A DNA stretch of 64,000 bases from Streptacidiphilus sp. PB12-B1b (lineage in GTDB: Bacteria > Actinomycetota > Actinomycetes > Streptomycetales > Streptomycetaceae), in assembly GCF_014084125.1 (NCBI RefSeq), contig NZ_CP048405.1, positions 2,046,001-2,110,000 of the forward strand, read 5' to 3'. Below the pieces are notes generated by a model. It was not told where the DNA came from and did not search any database. It saw nothing but the letters and a program-made list of their open reading frames with translations. Shown here piece by piece: positions 55,992-64,000 of this stretch (position 1 is its first letter; each line of letters starts with the position of its first letter). The position numbers were made by a program, and so were the translations under genes.

Positions 55992-57311
55992 GTGATCTCG
56001 AGAATCGACCTCAGGGGCTCCACCGACGACCCGCGCGGGTTCCTGCCACGCGCCGAACTGGACGTCGAGGCCGCACTGGAGAAGGTGCGGCCGATCTGCG
56101 AGGACGTCCGCCATCGCGGCGTCGAGGCGCTCGTCGAGATCACCGAGCGCTTCGACGGGGTGCGGCTGGACGACATCCGGGTGCCGAAGGAGGCCGTCGA
56201 CACCGCGCTGAAGGAGCTGGACCCGAAGGTCCGCGCCGCGCTGGAGGAGTCCATCCGCCGCGCCCGGCTGGTCCACCACGAGCAGCGCCGCACCGACCAC
56301 ACCACCCGGGTGGTGCCCGGCGGCACGGTCACCGAGCGCTGGGTGCCGGTCGAGCGGGTCGGCCTGTACGTGCCCGGCGGCCTGGCCGTCTACCCGTCCT
56401 CCGTGGTGATGAACGTGGTCCCGGCGCAGGAGGCCGGTGTCGCCTCGCTGGCGGTGACCTCCCCGCCGCAGCGCGCGTTCGGCGGCCTGCCGCACCCCTC
56501 GATCCTGGCCGCCTGCGCGCTGCTCGGCGTGGACGAGGTGTACGCCGTCGGCGGCGCCCAGGCCGTGGCGATGTTCGCCTACGGCGCGGGCGAGGGTGAC
56601 AGCCGCTGCCGCCCGGTCAACCTGGTCACCGGCCCCGGCAACATCTGGGTCGCCGCCGCCAAGCGCCTGCTCAAGGGCGTCATCGGGATCGACGCCGAGG
56701 CCGGTCCGACCGAGATCGCCATCCTGGCCGACGCCACCGCCGACCCGGTCCACGTCGCCGCCGACCTGATCAGCCAGGCCGAGCACGACCCGCTGGCCGC
56801 CGCAGTGCTGGTCACCGACTCGGTGGAGCTGGCCGAGGCGGTGGAGCGGGAGCTGCCCCGGCAGACCGCCGCGACCAGGCACAGCGAGCGGATCACCGTC
56901 TCGCTGGGCGGGCGGCAGTCCGGGATCGTCCTGGTCGACTCGGTCGAGCAGGGCCTGGACGTGGTCAACGCCTACGCCGCCGAGCACCTGGAGATCCAGA
57001 CCGCCGACGCCGCCGCCGTCGCCGCCCGGGTCCGCAACGCCGGGGCGGTCTTCGTCGGCCCCTGGGCGCCGGTGTCGCTGGGCGACTACGCGGCCGGCTC
57101 CAACCACGTGCTGCCCACCGGCGGCTGCGCCTGCCACTCCTCCGGGCTGAGCGTGCAGTCGTTCCTGCGCGGCATCCACGTCGTGGAGTACACCCGCCAG
57201 GCGCTGGCCGACGTCGCCGCGCACGTGGTGACCCTGGCCGACGCCGAAGACCTGCCCGGCCACGGCGACGCCGTGCGCGCGCGATTCGACTGGACGGTTC
57301 CCCAGGCATGA
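55992..57311 (+). CDS. hisD: Histidinol dehydrogenase
   Basis: A 439-residue zinc enzyme performing the last two steps of histidine synthesis (histidinol to histidine, NAD-dependent). Landmarks are [24 protein letters not shown] segment, [31 protein letters not shown] and the zinc/catalytic AEHLEIQT and [13 protein letters not shown] regions. The first gene of the his operon; its stop overlaps the hisC ATG. Confidence 0.96.
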   Translation: MISRIDLRGSTDDPRGFLPRAELDVEAALEKVRPICEDVRHRGVEALVEITERFDGVRLDDIRVPKEAVDTALKELDPKVRAALEESIRRARLVHHEQRRTDHTTRVVPGGTVTERWVPVERVGLYVPGGLAVYPSSVVMNVVPAQEAGVASLAVTSPPQRAFGGLPHPSILAACALLGVDEVYAVGGAQAVAMFAYGAGEGDSRCRPVNLVTGPGNIWVAAAKRLLKGVIGIDAEAGPTEIAILADATADPVHVAADLISQAEHDPLAAAVLVTDSVELAEAVERELPRQTAATRHSERITVSLGGRQSGIVLVDSVEQGLDVVNAYAAEHLEIQTADAAAVAARVRNAGAVFVGPWAPVSLGDYAAGSNHVLPTGGCACHSSGLSVQSFLRGIHVVEYTRQALADVAAHVVTLADAEDLPGHGDAVRARFDWTVPQA

Positions 57312-58414
57312 AGATCGACGACCTGCCCATCCGCGACGAGCTGAGGGGCAAGACCCCGTACGGCGCACCGCAGCTGGACGTCCCGGTCCTGCTGAACACC
57401 AACGAGAACCCGTACCCGCTGCCCGAGGCGCTGGTCGCCCGGATCGCCGAGCGGGTCGCCGAGGCCGCCCGCACCCTCAACCGCTACCCGGACCGGGACG
57501 CGCTCGAGCTGCGCGAGGCCCTGGCCGGGTACCTCAGCCGGAGCACTGGGCACCCGGTCGGCCGGGCCAACGTCTGGGCCGCCAACGGCTCCAACGAGGT
57601 GCTGCAGCAGCTGCTGCAGACCTTCGGCGGCCCCGGCCGCAGCGCGCTGGGCTTCGCCCCCACCTACCAGATGCACGACCTGATCTCCCGCGGCACCGGC
57701 ACCCGCTGGCTGCAGGGCGCCCGCGGCGAGGACTTCACCATCGACCTGGGCGCGGCTCTGGCCGAGATCGCCGAGCACCGCCCGGACGTGCTGTTCGTCT
57801 GCTCGCCCAACAACCCCACCGGCACCGCCGTCGCCCAGGAGACCGTGCTCGCGCTGTACGACGCCGCGCAGGCGGTCAAGCCGACGCTGGTGGTCGTGGA
57901 CGAGGCGTACGGCGAGTTCTCGCACCAGCCCTCGGCGCTGCCGCTGCTCGACGGCCGGCCGCTGCTGGTGGTCACCCGGACCATGTCCAAGGCGTTCGGC
58001 GCGGCCGGGCTGCGGCTCGGCTACCTGGCCGCCGACCCGGCCGTGGTGGACGCCGTCCAGCTGGTCCGGCTGCCCTACCACCTGTCCTCGGTCACCCAGG
58101 CCGCCGCGCTGGCCGCGCTGGAGTTCACCGACACCCTGCTCGGCTACGTGGACCGGCTGAAGTCCGAGCGGGACCGGCTGGTCGCCGAGCTGCGGGCGAT
58201 GGGCCTGGAGGTCACCGACTCCGACGCCAACTTCGTCCAGTTCGGCCGCTTCGACTCGGTCCACGGCGTCTGGCAGGCGCTGCTCGACCAGGGCGTGCTC
58301 GTCCGCGACAACGGCATCCCCGGCCGGCTCCGGGTCACCACCGGGACACCCGCCGAGAACGACGCCTTCCTGAACGCCCTCCGCACCACGCTCAAGGAGT
58401 CCCAGCCCTCATGA
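57308..58414 (+). CDS. hisC: Histidinol-phosphate aminotransferase
   Basis: A 368-residue fold-type I PLP enzyme converting imidazole-acetol phosphate to histidinol phosphate. The PLP lysine is in [28 protein letters not shown] carries the pyridine-interacting Asp, and [10 protein letters not shown] is the N-terminal substrate block. ATGA overlaps join it to hisD upstream and hisB downstream. Confidence 0.96.
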   Translation: MKIDDLPIRDELRGKTPYGAPQLDVPVLLNTNENPYPLPEALVARIAERVAEAARTLNRYPDRDALELREALAGYLSRSTGHPVGRANVWAANGSNEVLQQLLQTFGGPGRSALGFAPTYQMHDLISRGTGTRWLQGARGEDFTIDLGAALAEIAEHRPDVLFVCSPNNPTGTAVAQETVLALYDAAQAVKPTLVVVDEAYGEFSHQPSALPLLDGRPLLVVTRTMSKAFGAAGLRLGYLAADPAVVDAVQLVRLPYHLSSVTQAAALAALEFTDTLLGYVDRLKSERDRLVAELRAMGLEVTDSDANFVQFGRFDSVHGVWQALLDQGVLVRDNGIPGRLRVTTGTPAENDAFLNALRTTLKESQPS

Positions 58415-59004
58415 CCCGCGTCGGGCGCGTCGAGCGCACCACCAAGGAGACCTCCGTCAAGGTCGAGATCGACCTCGACGGGCAGGGGCGGACGGACATC
58501 AGCACCGGCGTCGGCTTCTACGACCACATGCTGGACCAGCTCGGCCGCCACGGCCTGTTCGACCTCACCGTCAAGACCGACGGCGACCTGCACATCGACA
58601 CCCACCACACCATCGAGGACACCGCCCTGGCCCTGGGCGCCGCCTTCCGGCAGGCGCTCGGCGACAAGGTCGGCATCTACCGCTTCGGCAACTGCACCGT
58701 CCCGCTGGACGAGTCGCTCGCCCAGGTCACCGTCGACCTCTCCGGCCGCCCCTACCTGGTGCACACCGAGCCCGAGGGCATGGCGCCGATGATCGGCAGC
58801 TACGACACCACCATGACCCGGCACATACTGGAGTCGTTCGTAGCCCAGGCGCAGATCGCCGTGCACGTCCACGTACCGTATGGACGCAATGCCCACCACA
58901 TTGTCGAGTGCCAGTTCAAGGCGCTCGCCCGGGCGCTGCGGTACGCCAGCGAGCTGGACCCGCGAGCGGCCGGGATCCTCCCGTCGACCAAGGGCGCCCT
59001 GTAA
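58411..59004 (+). CDS. hisB: Imidazoleglycerol-phosphate dehydratase
   Basis: A 197-residue Mn-dependent dehydratase, single-domain (no HisB phosphatase fusion). Metal-binding histidine motifs are [28 protein letters not shown] and the C-terminal [22 protein letters not shown] overlaps the hisC stop. Confidence 0.97.
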   Translation: MTRVGRVERTTKETSVKVEIDLDGQGRTDISTGVGFYDHMLDQLGRHGLFDLTVKTDGDLHIDTHHTIEDTALALGAAFRQALGDKVGIYRFGNCTVPLDESLAQVTVDLSGRPYLVHTEPEGMAPMIGSYDTTMTRHILESFVAQAQIAVHVHVPYGRNAHHIVECQFKALARALRYASELDPRAAGILPSTKGAL

Positions 59005-59008
59005 AGCC

Positions 59009-59173
59009 ATGAGCCACATGAACGGCTTCGTCTACATACTGATCTTCGCCGGCCTCTTCCTGATGGGCGGCGCGTACTCGTTCTGGAAGCAGAAGCTCTC
59101 CATGAGCATGGTCGTGCTGCTGGCCCTGGCCGGCCTGATGTGCTTCGCCACCGGGGTCCTGAAGCTCACCTGA
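59009..59173 (+). CDS. Small membrane protein (54 aa) within the his operon
   Basis: A 54-residue protein with two hydrophobic helices ([18 protein letters not shown] and [20 protein letters not shown]) and a short basic turn WKQKL. It starts 4 bp after hisB (ATG 59009; ATG 59018 is an alternative) and lies 41 bp before hisH. No signal or enzyme motif is seen. Its retention in the operon suggests a real, conserved gene of unknown role. Confidence 0.75.
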   Translation: MSHMNGFVYILIFAGLFLMGGAYSFWKQKLSMSMVVLLALAGLMCFATGVLKLT

Positions 59174-59214
59174 ACCGCCGTCCACGACCCCCCTTCACCC
59201 CCTAAGGACCCGCC

Positions 59215-59847
59215 ATGACGAAGCACGTGGTCGTCCTCGACTACGGCTCCGGCAACCTCCGCTCCGCCCAGCGGGCGCTGGAACGGGTCGGCGCCGACGT
59301 CGAGGTGACCTCCGACTTCCGCACCGCGCTGGACGCCGACGGCCTGCTGGTGCCCGGCGTCGGCGCGTTCGCCGCCTGCATGGAGGGCCTGCGCGCGGTC
59401 CGCGGCGACCGGGTCATCGGCCGCCGGCTCTCCGGCGGCCGCCCGGTGCTCGGCATCTGCGTCGGCATGCAGATCCTGTTCGCCCGCGGCGTCGAGCACG
59501 GCGTCGAGACCGAGGGCTGCGACGAGTGGCCCGGCACGGTCGAGCCGCTGCAGGCCCCGATCGTTCCGCACATGGGCTGGAACACCGTCCGGGCCGCCGA
59601 CGGCAGCGCCCTGTTCGCCGGCCTGGACGACGACGCCCGCTTCTACTTCGTCCACTCCTACGCCGTCCGGCACTGGGAGCTTCCGCCGATCGAGCAGCTC
59701 CGGCCGCCGCGGGTGACCTGGGCCGAGCACGGCGAACCCTTCGTGGCCGCGGTCGAGAACGGCCCGCTGTCCGCGACGCAGTTCCACCCCGAGAAGTCCG
59801 GCGACGCCGGCGCGACCCTGCTGAAGAACTGGATCTCCACGCTGTGA
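59215..59847 (+). CDS. hisH: Imidazole glycerol phosphate synthase, glutaminase subunit
   Basis: A 210-residue class I glutamine amidotransferase that feeds ammonia to HisF. The nucleophile Cys is in [12 protein letters not shown] and the His-Glu pair in [24 protein letters not shown] marks the N-terminus. The stop overlaps the GTG of priA. Confidence 0.96.
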   Translation: MTKHVVVLDYGSGNLRSAQRALERVGADVEVTSDFRTALDADGLLVPGVGAFAACMEGLRAVRGDRVIGRRLSGGRPVLGICVGMQILFARGVEHGVETEGCDEWPGTVEPLQAPIVPHMGWNTVRAADGSALFAGLDDDARFYFVHSYAVRHWELPPIEQLRPPRVTWAEHGEPFVAAVENGPLSATQFHPEKSGDAGATLLKNWISTL

Positions 59848-60587
59848 GCACGCACCCCGCGGGCACCGACCGCCTCGTCCTGCTGCCCGCCGTCGACGTC
59901 CGCGACGGCCAGGCCGTCCGCCTGGTCAAGGGCGCCTCCGGCTCCGAGACCTCGTACGGCGAGCCGCTCGCCGCCGCCCTGGCCTGGCAGAGCGCCGGGG
60001 CCGAGTGGATCCACCTGGTCGACCTCGACGCCGCCTTCGGCACCGGCGACAACCGGGCCCTGCTGGCCGAGGTCACCGGCCGGCTCGACGTCAAGGTGGA
60101 GCTCTCCGGCGGCATCCGCGACGACGACTCGCTGCGGGCCGCCCTGGCCACCGGCTGCGCCCGGGTCAACCTCGGCACCGCCGCGCTGGAGTCCCCGGAG
60201 TGGGTCGCCCAGGCCATCGCCGAGTACGGCGACCGGATCGCGGTCGGCCTCGACGTCGTCGGCACCACCCTGCGCGGACGCGGCTGGACCAGCGAGGGCG
60301 GCGACCTGTACGAGGCCCTGGCCCGGCTGGACGCCGAGGGCTGCGCCCGCTACGTGGTCACCGACGTCGACAAGGACGGCACCCTGGCCGGCCCCAACCT
60401 GGAGCTGCTGCGCAACGTCTGCGCCGCCACCGACCGGGCGGTCGTCGCCAGCGGCGGCGTGTCCTCGCTCCAGGACCTGCGGGACATCGCCACCCTGGTC
60501 CCGCAGGGTGTCGACGGCGCGATCGTGGGCAAGGCCCTGTACGCACAGGCTTTCACCCTCGAAGAGGCGCTGGCAGCAGTGTCCTGA
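59844..60587 (+). CDS. priA: Bifunctional HisA/TrpF isomerase PriA
   Basis: A 247-residue TIM-barrel isomerase. N-terminal catalytic [31 protein letters not shown] and the second catalytic Asp in [18 protein letters not shown] are visible. In streptomycetes the enzyme isomerises both ProFAR (histidine) and PRA (tryptophan), replacing trpF; none is seen in this window. GTG at 59844 overlaps the hisH stop. Confidence 0.93.
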   Translation: MSTHPAGTDRLVLLPAVDVRDGQAVRLVKGASGSETSYGEPLAAALAWQSAGAEWIHLVDLDAAFGTGDNRALLAEVTGRLDVKVELSGGIRDDDSLRAALATGCARVNLGTAALESPEWVAQAIAEYGDRIAVGLDVVGTTLRGRGWTSEGGDLYEALARLDAEGCARYVVTDVDKDGTLAGPNLELLRNVCAATDRAVVASGGVSSLQDLRDIATLVPQGVDGAIVGKALYAQAFTLEEALAAVS

Positions 60588-60603
60588 AGGAGATGAACCC
60601 GGC

Positions 60604-61041
60604 ATGACCGACCGTCGAGCGACAGAGCGTCAGGACGCCTCCCTGGTAAGGGTCAACGGGCAGAGTCCGTGGGAGGAGCAGTTCGGGTTCTCCCGTGCCG
60701 TCGCCGTCGGGGACTTCGTGTTCGTCTCCGGCTGCACCGCCTGGGACGACGGGCGGATCCTCTTCGAGGGCTCCCCGCACGACCAGGCCCGCACCGCCTT
60801 CGGCGTGGCCCTGGACGCCCTGGCCGGCTTCGGCCTGACCGCCGCCGACGTGGTCCGCACCCGGATGTACGTCACGCACGCCCGGGACGTCGACGACGTC
60901 GGCCGGGTCCACAAGGAGCTGTTCGGCGCGGTGCGGCCCGCCGCCACCATGGTCGTCGTCAGTGCCCTGCTCGACTCCCGGATGGCCGTGGAGGTCGAGG
61001 TCGAGGCGTACCGCAAGGCCGCGAGCGCGGCCGCAGACTAG
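60604..61041 (+). CDS. RidA-family (YjgF) deaminase-like protein
   Basis: A 145-residue protein of the RidA/Rid superfamily, with [31 protein letters not shown] and [16 protein letters not shown]. RidA enzymes hydrolyse reactive enamine/imine intermediates. The canonical RidA C-terminal catalytic arginine segment differs ([11 protein letters not shown]), so it could be another Rid subgroup. It has GAAGGAG before its ATG and sits between priA and hisF, suggesting a role in clearing a by-product of this pathway. Confidence 0.88.
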   Translation: MTDRRATERQDASLVRVNGQSPWEEQFGFSRAVAVGDFVFVSGCTAWDDGRILFEGSPHDQARTAFGVALDALAGFGLTAADVVRTRMYVTHARDVDDVGRVHKELFGAVRPAATMVVVSALLDSRMAVEVEVEAYRKAASAAAD

Positions 61042-61054
61042 GAGCAACCCCCGC

Positions 61055-61825
61055 ATGACGCTGGCCGTTCGTGTCATCCCCTGCCTGGACGTCGACGCCG
61101 GGCGCGTCGTCAAGGGCGTCAACTTCGAGAACCTCCGCGACGCCGGCGACCCGGTCGAGATGGCCCGGCTCTACGACGCCGAGGGCGCCGACGAGCTGAC
61201 CTTCCTGGACATCACCGCCTCCTCCGGCGACCGGGAGACCACGTACGACGTGGTGCGCCGCACCGCCGAGCAGGTCTTCATCCCGCTGACCGTCGGCGGC
61301 GGCATCCGCGAGGTGGAGGACGTCGACCGGCTGCTGCGGGCCGGGGCGGACAAGGTCGGCGTCAACACCGCCGCCGTCACCCGCCCGGAGCTGGTCCGGG
61401 AGATCGCCGAGCGCTTCGGCCGCCAGGTGCTGGTGCTGTCCATCGACGCCCGCCGCACCAGGGACGGCGCCGCCACCGCCTCCGGCTTCGAGGTCACCAC
61501 CCACGGCGGCCGCCGCGGCACCGGCCTGGATGCGGTCGAGTGGGCCGAGCGGGCGGCCGCGTTGGGCGCCGGGGAGATCCTGCTGAACTCCATGGACGCC
61601 GACGGCACCAAGGACGGCTACGACCTGGAGCTGCTGCGCGCGGTCCGGGCCCGGGTGGCGGTGCCGGTGATCGCCAGCGGCGGGGCGGGCCGGCTGGCCG
61701 ACTTCGCCCCGGCCGTCGCGGCGGGAGCCGACGCGGTGCTGGCCGCCAGCGTCTTCCACTTCGGCGAGCTGCGCATCGGCGAGGTCAAGCAGGCGCTGCG
61801 GGAGGCCGGGCACCCGGTCCGCTGA
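61055..61825 (+). CDS. hisF: Imidazole glycerol phosphate synthase, cyclase subunit
   Basis: A 256-residue TIM barrel forming IGP and AICAR from PRFAR and ammonia. The catalytic Asp residues lie in [15 protein letters not shown] (Asp 11 region) and [29 protein letters not shown] and [17 protein letters not shown] are phosphate-site blocks. ATG at 61055 with GGAGCAA upstream. Last gene of the main his run before an opposed gene. Confidence 0.97.
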   Translation: MTLAVRVIPCLDVDAGRVVKGVNFENLRDAGDPVEMARLYDAEGADELTFLDITASSGDRETTYDVVRRTAEQVFIPLTVGGGIREVEDVDRLLRAGADKVGVNTAAVTRPELVREIAERFGRQVLVLSIDARRTRDGAATASGFEVTTHGGRRGTGLDAVEWAERAAALGAGEILLNSMDADGTKDGYDLELLRAVRARVAVPVIASGGAGRLADFAPAVAAGADAVLAASVFHFGELRIGEVKQALREAGHPVR

Positions 61826-61877
61826 CGGCCGCCCGGCCGCGCAGGCCGCCGCAGACGCGGGCCCCGGCCGCCGGGCG

Positions 61878-62510
61878 TCACATGCCCAGCTCCGCCTTCT
61901 GCACCTGGGCCACCGCCTCCGGATCGCCCTCCACCTGCACCAGCGCGTGCGCCTGCCGCCCCGTGGCGAACAGCAGCAGCTCGCCCGGCTCGCCGGTGAC
62001 CGTCACCACCGGCGCGCCCTTGCGGGCCACTGCGGTCTGCCCGTCCGGGCGGCGCAGCACCAGGCCGGCCGGGGAGCGGCGGCCGGACAGCGGCGCCATC
62101 CGGGCCAGCCGCTTCCACAGCAGCTCGGCGAAGTCCGGGTCGAGCACCCGCGGCTGGGCGTCCTCCTGGGCGCGGCGGACGTCCTCGCCGTGCACGTAGT
62201 ACTCCACGGTGTTGGCTGCCTCGTCCGCGCCGGGGATGCCGAACAGCGACACCTTCGGCGGGCCGCTGCGGAACAGCTCCAGCAGCTCCGGGTAGGGCTT
62301 GGCGGCGTACTCGTCGTGGACCCTGGCCAGCCGCCCGGCCAGCGCCTTGATGAACACGCCCCCGGCCGCGTCCGGGCGGCGCTCGCGCAGTACCAGGTGC
62401 GCGGCCAGGTCCCTGGTCCTCCACCCGGTGCACAGGGTGGGCGCGTCGGGGCCGACGGCCTCCAACAGATCGACGAGCAGCAGGCGTTCGCGTCGCGCGT
62501 AGTTCGACAT
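61878..62510 (-). CDS. TIGR03085-family metal-binding protein (MDMPI/DinB-like)
   Basis: A 210-residue protein of the mycothiol-dependent maleylpyruvate isomerase/DinB-like family. The N-terminal helical bundle has [19 protein letters not shown] and [19 protein letters not shown], with metal-type His residues in DLAAHL and [15 protein letters not shown]. Possible thiol-dependent enzyme; substrate unknown. It lies on the opposite strand between hisF and hisI and overlaps neither. Confidence 0.85.
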   Translation of the reverse strand: MSNYARRERLLLVDLLEAVGPDAPTLCTGWRTRDLAAHLVLRERRPDAAGGVFIKALAGRLARVHDEYAAKPYPELLELFRSGPPKVSLFGIPGADEAANTVEYYVHGEDVRRAQEDAQPRVLDPDFAELLWKRLARMAPLSGRRSPAGLVLRRPDGQTAVARKGAPVVTVTGEPGELLLFATGRQAHALVQVEGDPEAVAQVQKAELGM

Positions 62511-62599
62511 GGAGCCAGCGTACGACTCGGCGCGGGCCCGGCGGCCGGTCCTGCGCCGCGTCGTGCGCCCGGTGTCGGACGGCTTGGCACAATGGGGGC

Positions 62600-62995
62600 A
62601 TGCCCGCAGCCCCCGCCCTTCCCGCAGCCCCCGGCAGCACCGCGCTCGACCCGGCCGTCGCCGCCCGCCTCAAGCGCGACGCCCACGGCCTGGTGCCCGC
62701 CATCGCGCAGCAGTACGACACCGGGGAGGTGCTGATGATGGGCTGGATGGATGACGAGGCCCTGCACCGCACGCTCACCACCGGCCGCTGCACCTACTGG
62801 TCCCGCAGCCGCAGCGAGTACTGGGTCAAGGGCGACACCTCCGGCCACCTGCAACTGGTCAAGTCGGTCGCGCTGGACTGCGACGCGGACACCGTGCTGG
62901 TCAAGGTGGACCAGGTCGGCGCGGCCTGCCACACCGGCGACCGGACCTGCTTCGACGCGGGCGCGCTGCCGCTGTCCGGCAGCGCCGCCGAATAG
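62600..62995 (+). CDS. hisI: Phosphoribosyl-AMP cyclohydrolase
   Basis: A 131-residue enzyme opening the purine ring of PR-AMP. Metal-binding motifs [15 protein letters not shown] and the cysteines of [11 protein letters not shown] are typical. No PR-ATP pyrophosphohydrolase (HisE) domain is fused. CACAAT (62588-62593) lies 6 nt before the ATG, consistent with its own leaderless transcript, separate from the main his operon. Confidence 0.96.
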   Translation: MPAAPALPAAPGSTALDPAVAARLKRDAHGLVPAIAQQYDTGEVLMMGWMDDEALHRTLTTGRCTYWSRSRSEYWVKGDTSGHLQLVKSVALDCDADTVLVKVDQVGAACHTGDRTCFDAGALPLSGSAAE

Positions 62996-63021
62996 CCCCC
63001 ACCAGCCGCGGGTCCGCCGTC

Positions 63022-63027
63022 TAGACT
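63022..63027 (+). promoter_or_regulatory. -10 box of trpE
   Basis: TAGACT ends 8 nt before the trpE ATG at 63036, so trpE is likely leaderless or nearly so. No room remains for a Trp-rich leader peptide, so classical transcriptional attenuation at this start is unlikely. Confidence 0.45.
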
Positions 63028-63035
63028 CCAGGACC

Positions 63036-64000
63036 ATGACCACCGGCATGATCACCCCCGACCTTGAGACCTTCCGCAAGCTCGCCGTCGACCGCCGGGT
63101 CATCCCGGTCACCCGGCGACTGCTGGCGGACGGCGACACCCCCGTGGCGCTGTACCGCAAGCTGGCCGCCGGGCGCCCCAACACCTTCCTGCTGGAGTCC
63201 GCCGAGCAGGGCCGCTCCTGGTCGCGCTACTCCTTCGTCGGGGTCCGCAGCGCCGCCGTGCTCACCGCCGACGCCGAGGGCGGCGCCCGCTGGCTCGGCA
63301 AGCCGCCGGTCGGCATCCCCGTCGACGGCGACCCGCTGCAGGTGCTCCGGGCCACCGTCGAGGCCCTGCACACCCCCCGCGACCTGCACGGCAGTTCGCA
63401 CCTGCCGCCGTTCACCGGCGGCATGGTCGGCTACCTGGGCTACGACGTGGTCCGCCGGCTGGAGAAGCTCCCGCAGCTCGCCCCGGACGACCTGGGCCTG
63501 CCCGAGCTGACCATGCTGCTCGCCACCGACCTGGCGGTGCTCGACCACACCGACGCCACGGTGCTGCTGATCGCCAACGCGGTCAACCAGGACGACCGGC
63601 CCACCGGCGTGGACGCCGCCTACGCCGACGCCGTCGCCCGGCTCGACGCCATGACCGCCGACCTGGCCCGCCCGGTGGACGCCGGGGCCGCCGCTTTCAC
63701 CCCGGTCGCCTCGGTGGAGGCGGTCTCGCCCTTCGGCGGAGCGCCCTACCGGGCCGCGGTGGAGACGGTCAAGGAGCGCATCCGGGCCGGTGAGGCGTTC
63801 CAGGTGGTGCCCTCGCAGCGGTTCCAGGCCCCCTGCCCGGCCGACGCCCTGGACGTCTACCGGGTGCTGCGCGCCACCAACCCCAGCCCGTACATGTACC
63901 TGCTGCGGTTCGAGGACTTCGACGTGGTCGGCTCCAGCCCGGAGGCCCTGGTCAAGGTCGAGGACGGCCGGGCCATGGTGCACCCCATCGCCGGCACCCG
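63036..64000 (+). CDS. trpE: Anthranilate synthase component I (3' truncated)
   Basis: The 321 visible residues comprise the N-terminal regulatory domain (FLLESAEQGRSWSRYSFVG, with the Leu-Leu-Glu-Ser tryptophan-binding element) and the beginning of the chorismate-binding domain (YRAAVETVKERIRAGEAFQV, NPSPYMYLLRFEDFDVVGSS, HPIAGT). The window ends inside the catalytic domain. Converts chorismate and glutamine (with TrpG) to anthranilate. Placement after hisI is conserved in streptomycetes and ties tryptophan and histidine synthesis, together with PriA. Confidence 0.94.
   Translation, partial: MTTGMITPDLETFRKLAVDRRVIPVTRRLLADGDTPVALYRKLAAGRPNTFLLESAEQGRSWSRYSFVGVRSAAVLTADAEGGARWLGKPPVGIPVDGDPLQVLRATVEALHTPRDLHGSSHLPPFTGGMVGYLGYDVVRRLEKLPQLAPDDLGLPELTMLLATDLAVLDHTDATVLLIANAVNQDDRPTGVDAAYADAVARLDAMTADLARPVDAGAAAFTPVASVEAVSPFGGAPYRAAVETVKERIRAGEAFQVVPSQRFQAPCPADALDVYRVLRATNPSPYMYLLRFEDFDVVGSSPEALVKVEDGRAMVHPIAGT

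Noticed and set aside
59844-60587. A separate hisA with trpF elsewhere
   Set aside because: In this family of organisms a single PriA serves both reactions; no trpF was seen in the window, although the rest of the genome is not visible.

Overview
This is a very GC-rich actinobacterial chromosome segment. Its gene order, with a peptidoglycan/division (dcw) cluster followed by divIVA, ileS, lspA, dnaE and a his operon leading into trpE, points to the family Streptomycetaceae (Streptomyces, Kitasatospora or Streptacidiphilus). I cannot fix the genus from sequence alone. No rRNA, tRNA, insertion sequence, prophage or CRISPR array was seen.

Layout. 1-4.0 kb: the 3' part of an MFS drug exporter, then a 510-bp gene-free stretch with a striking palindrome, then a MocR-type regulator divergent from a YczE-like membrane protein. 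4.1-6.2 kb: a HEPN-domain protein, a SAM methyltransferase and a DUF3040 membrane protein. 6.3-11.9 kb (minus strand): a MoxR ATPase / DUF58 / transglutaminase operon and a beta-carbonic anhydrase. 12.2-30.7 kb: the dcw cluster, rsmH-ftsL-ftsI-murE-murF-mraY-murD-ftsW-murG-ftsQ-ftsZ-pgeF-yggS-sepF-yggT(sepG)-divIVA. Most genes from ftsL to ftsQ are joined by ATGA/GTGA overlaps; the cluster is driven from a sigma-70-like promoter with a structured leader and ends at a strong palindromic terminator. 31-37 kb: ileS (minus, under a translational T-box leader), a DksA/TraR zinc-finger protein, lspA, an RluD-type pseudouridine synthase and a Na+/H+ antiporter.

39-44.4 kb holds the most unusual locus: a Pls/PosA-type membrane non-ribosomal peptide synthetase (adenylation, carrier, then three left-handed beta-helix domains separated by three membrane-segment pairs), followed by an M1 metallopeptidase. 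The synthetase is interrupted by an apparent single-C deletion, its specificity residues resemble a lysine code, and three 13-bp palindromes and an AT-rich promoter patch lie upstream.

44.4-55.9 kb: a membrane-anchored DsbA-like thioredoxin protein, small membrane proteins, dnaE, an ABC exporter, a NYN-domain protein, a secreted protein and a LON-substrate-binding-domain protein. 56-64 kb: hisD-hisC-hisB-(54-aa membrane protein)-hisH-priA-(ridA)-hisF, then an opposed TIGR03085-family gene, hisI and the first two thirds or so of trpE.

The window is mainly housekeeping: peptidoglycan precursor synthesis, septation and polar growth, followed by histidine/tryptophan synthesis. Many genes have a TAnnnT hexamer 6-8 nt before the start codon, which suggests leaderless transcripts. 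Functions are assigned from recognised families and motifs; promoters, operators and RNA structures were read by eye and are inferences.
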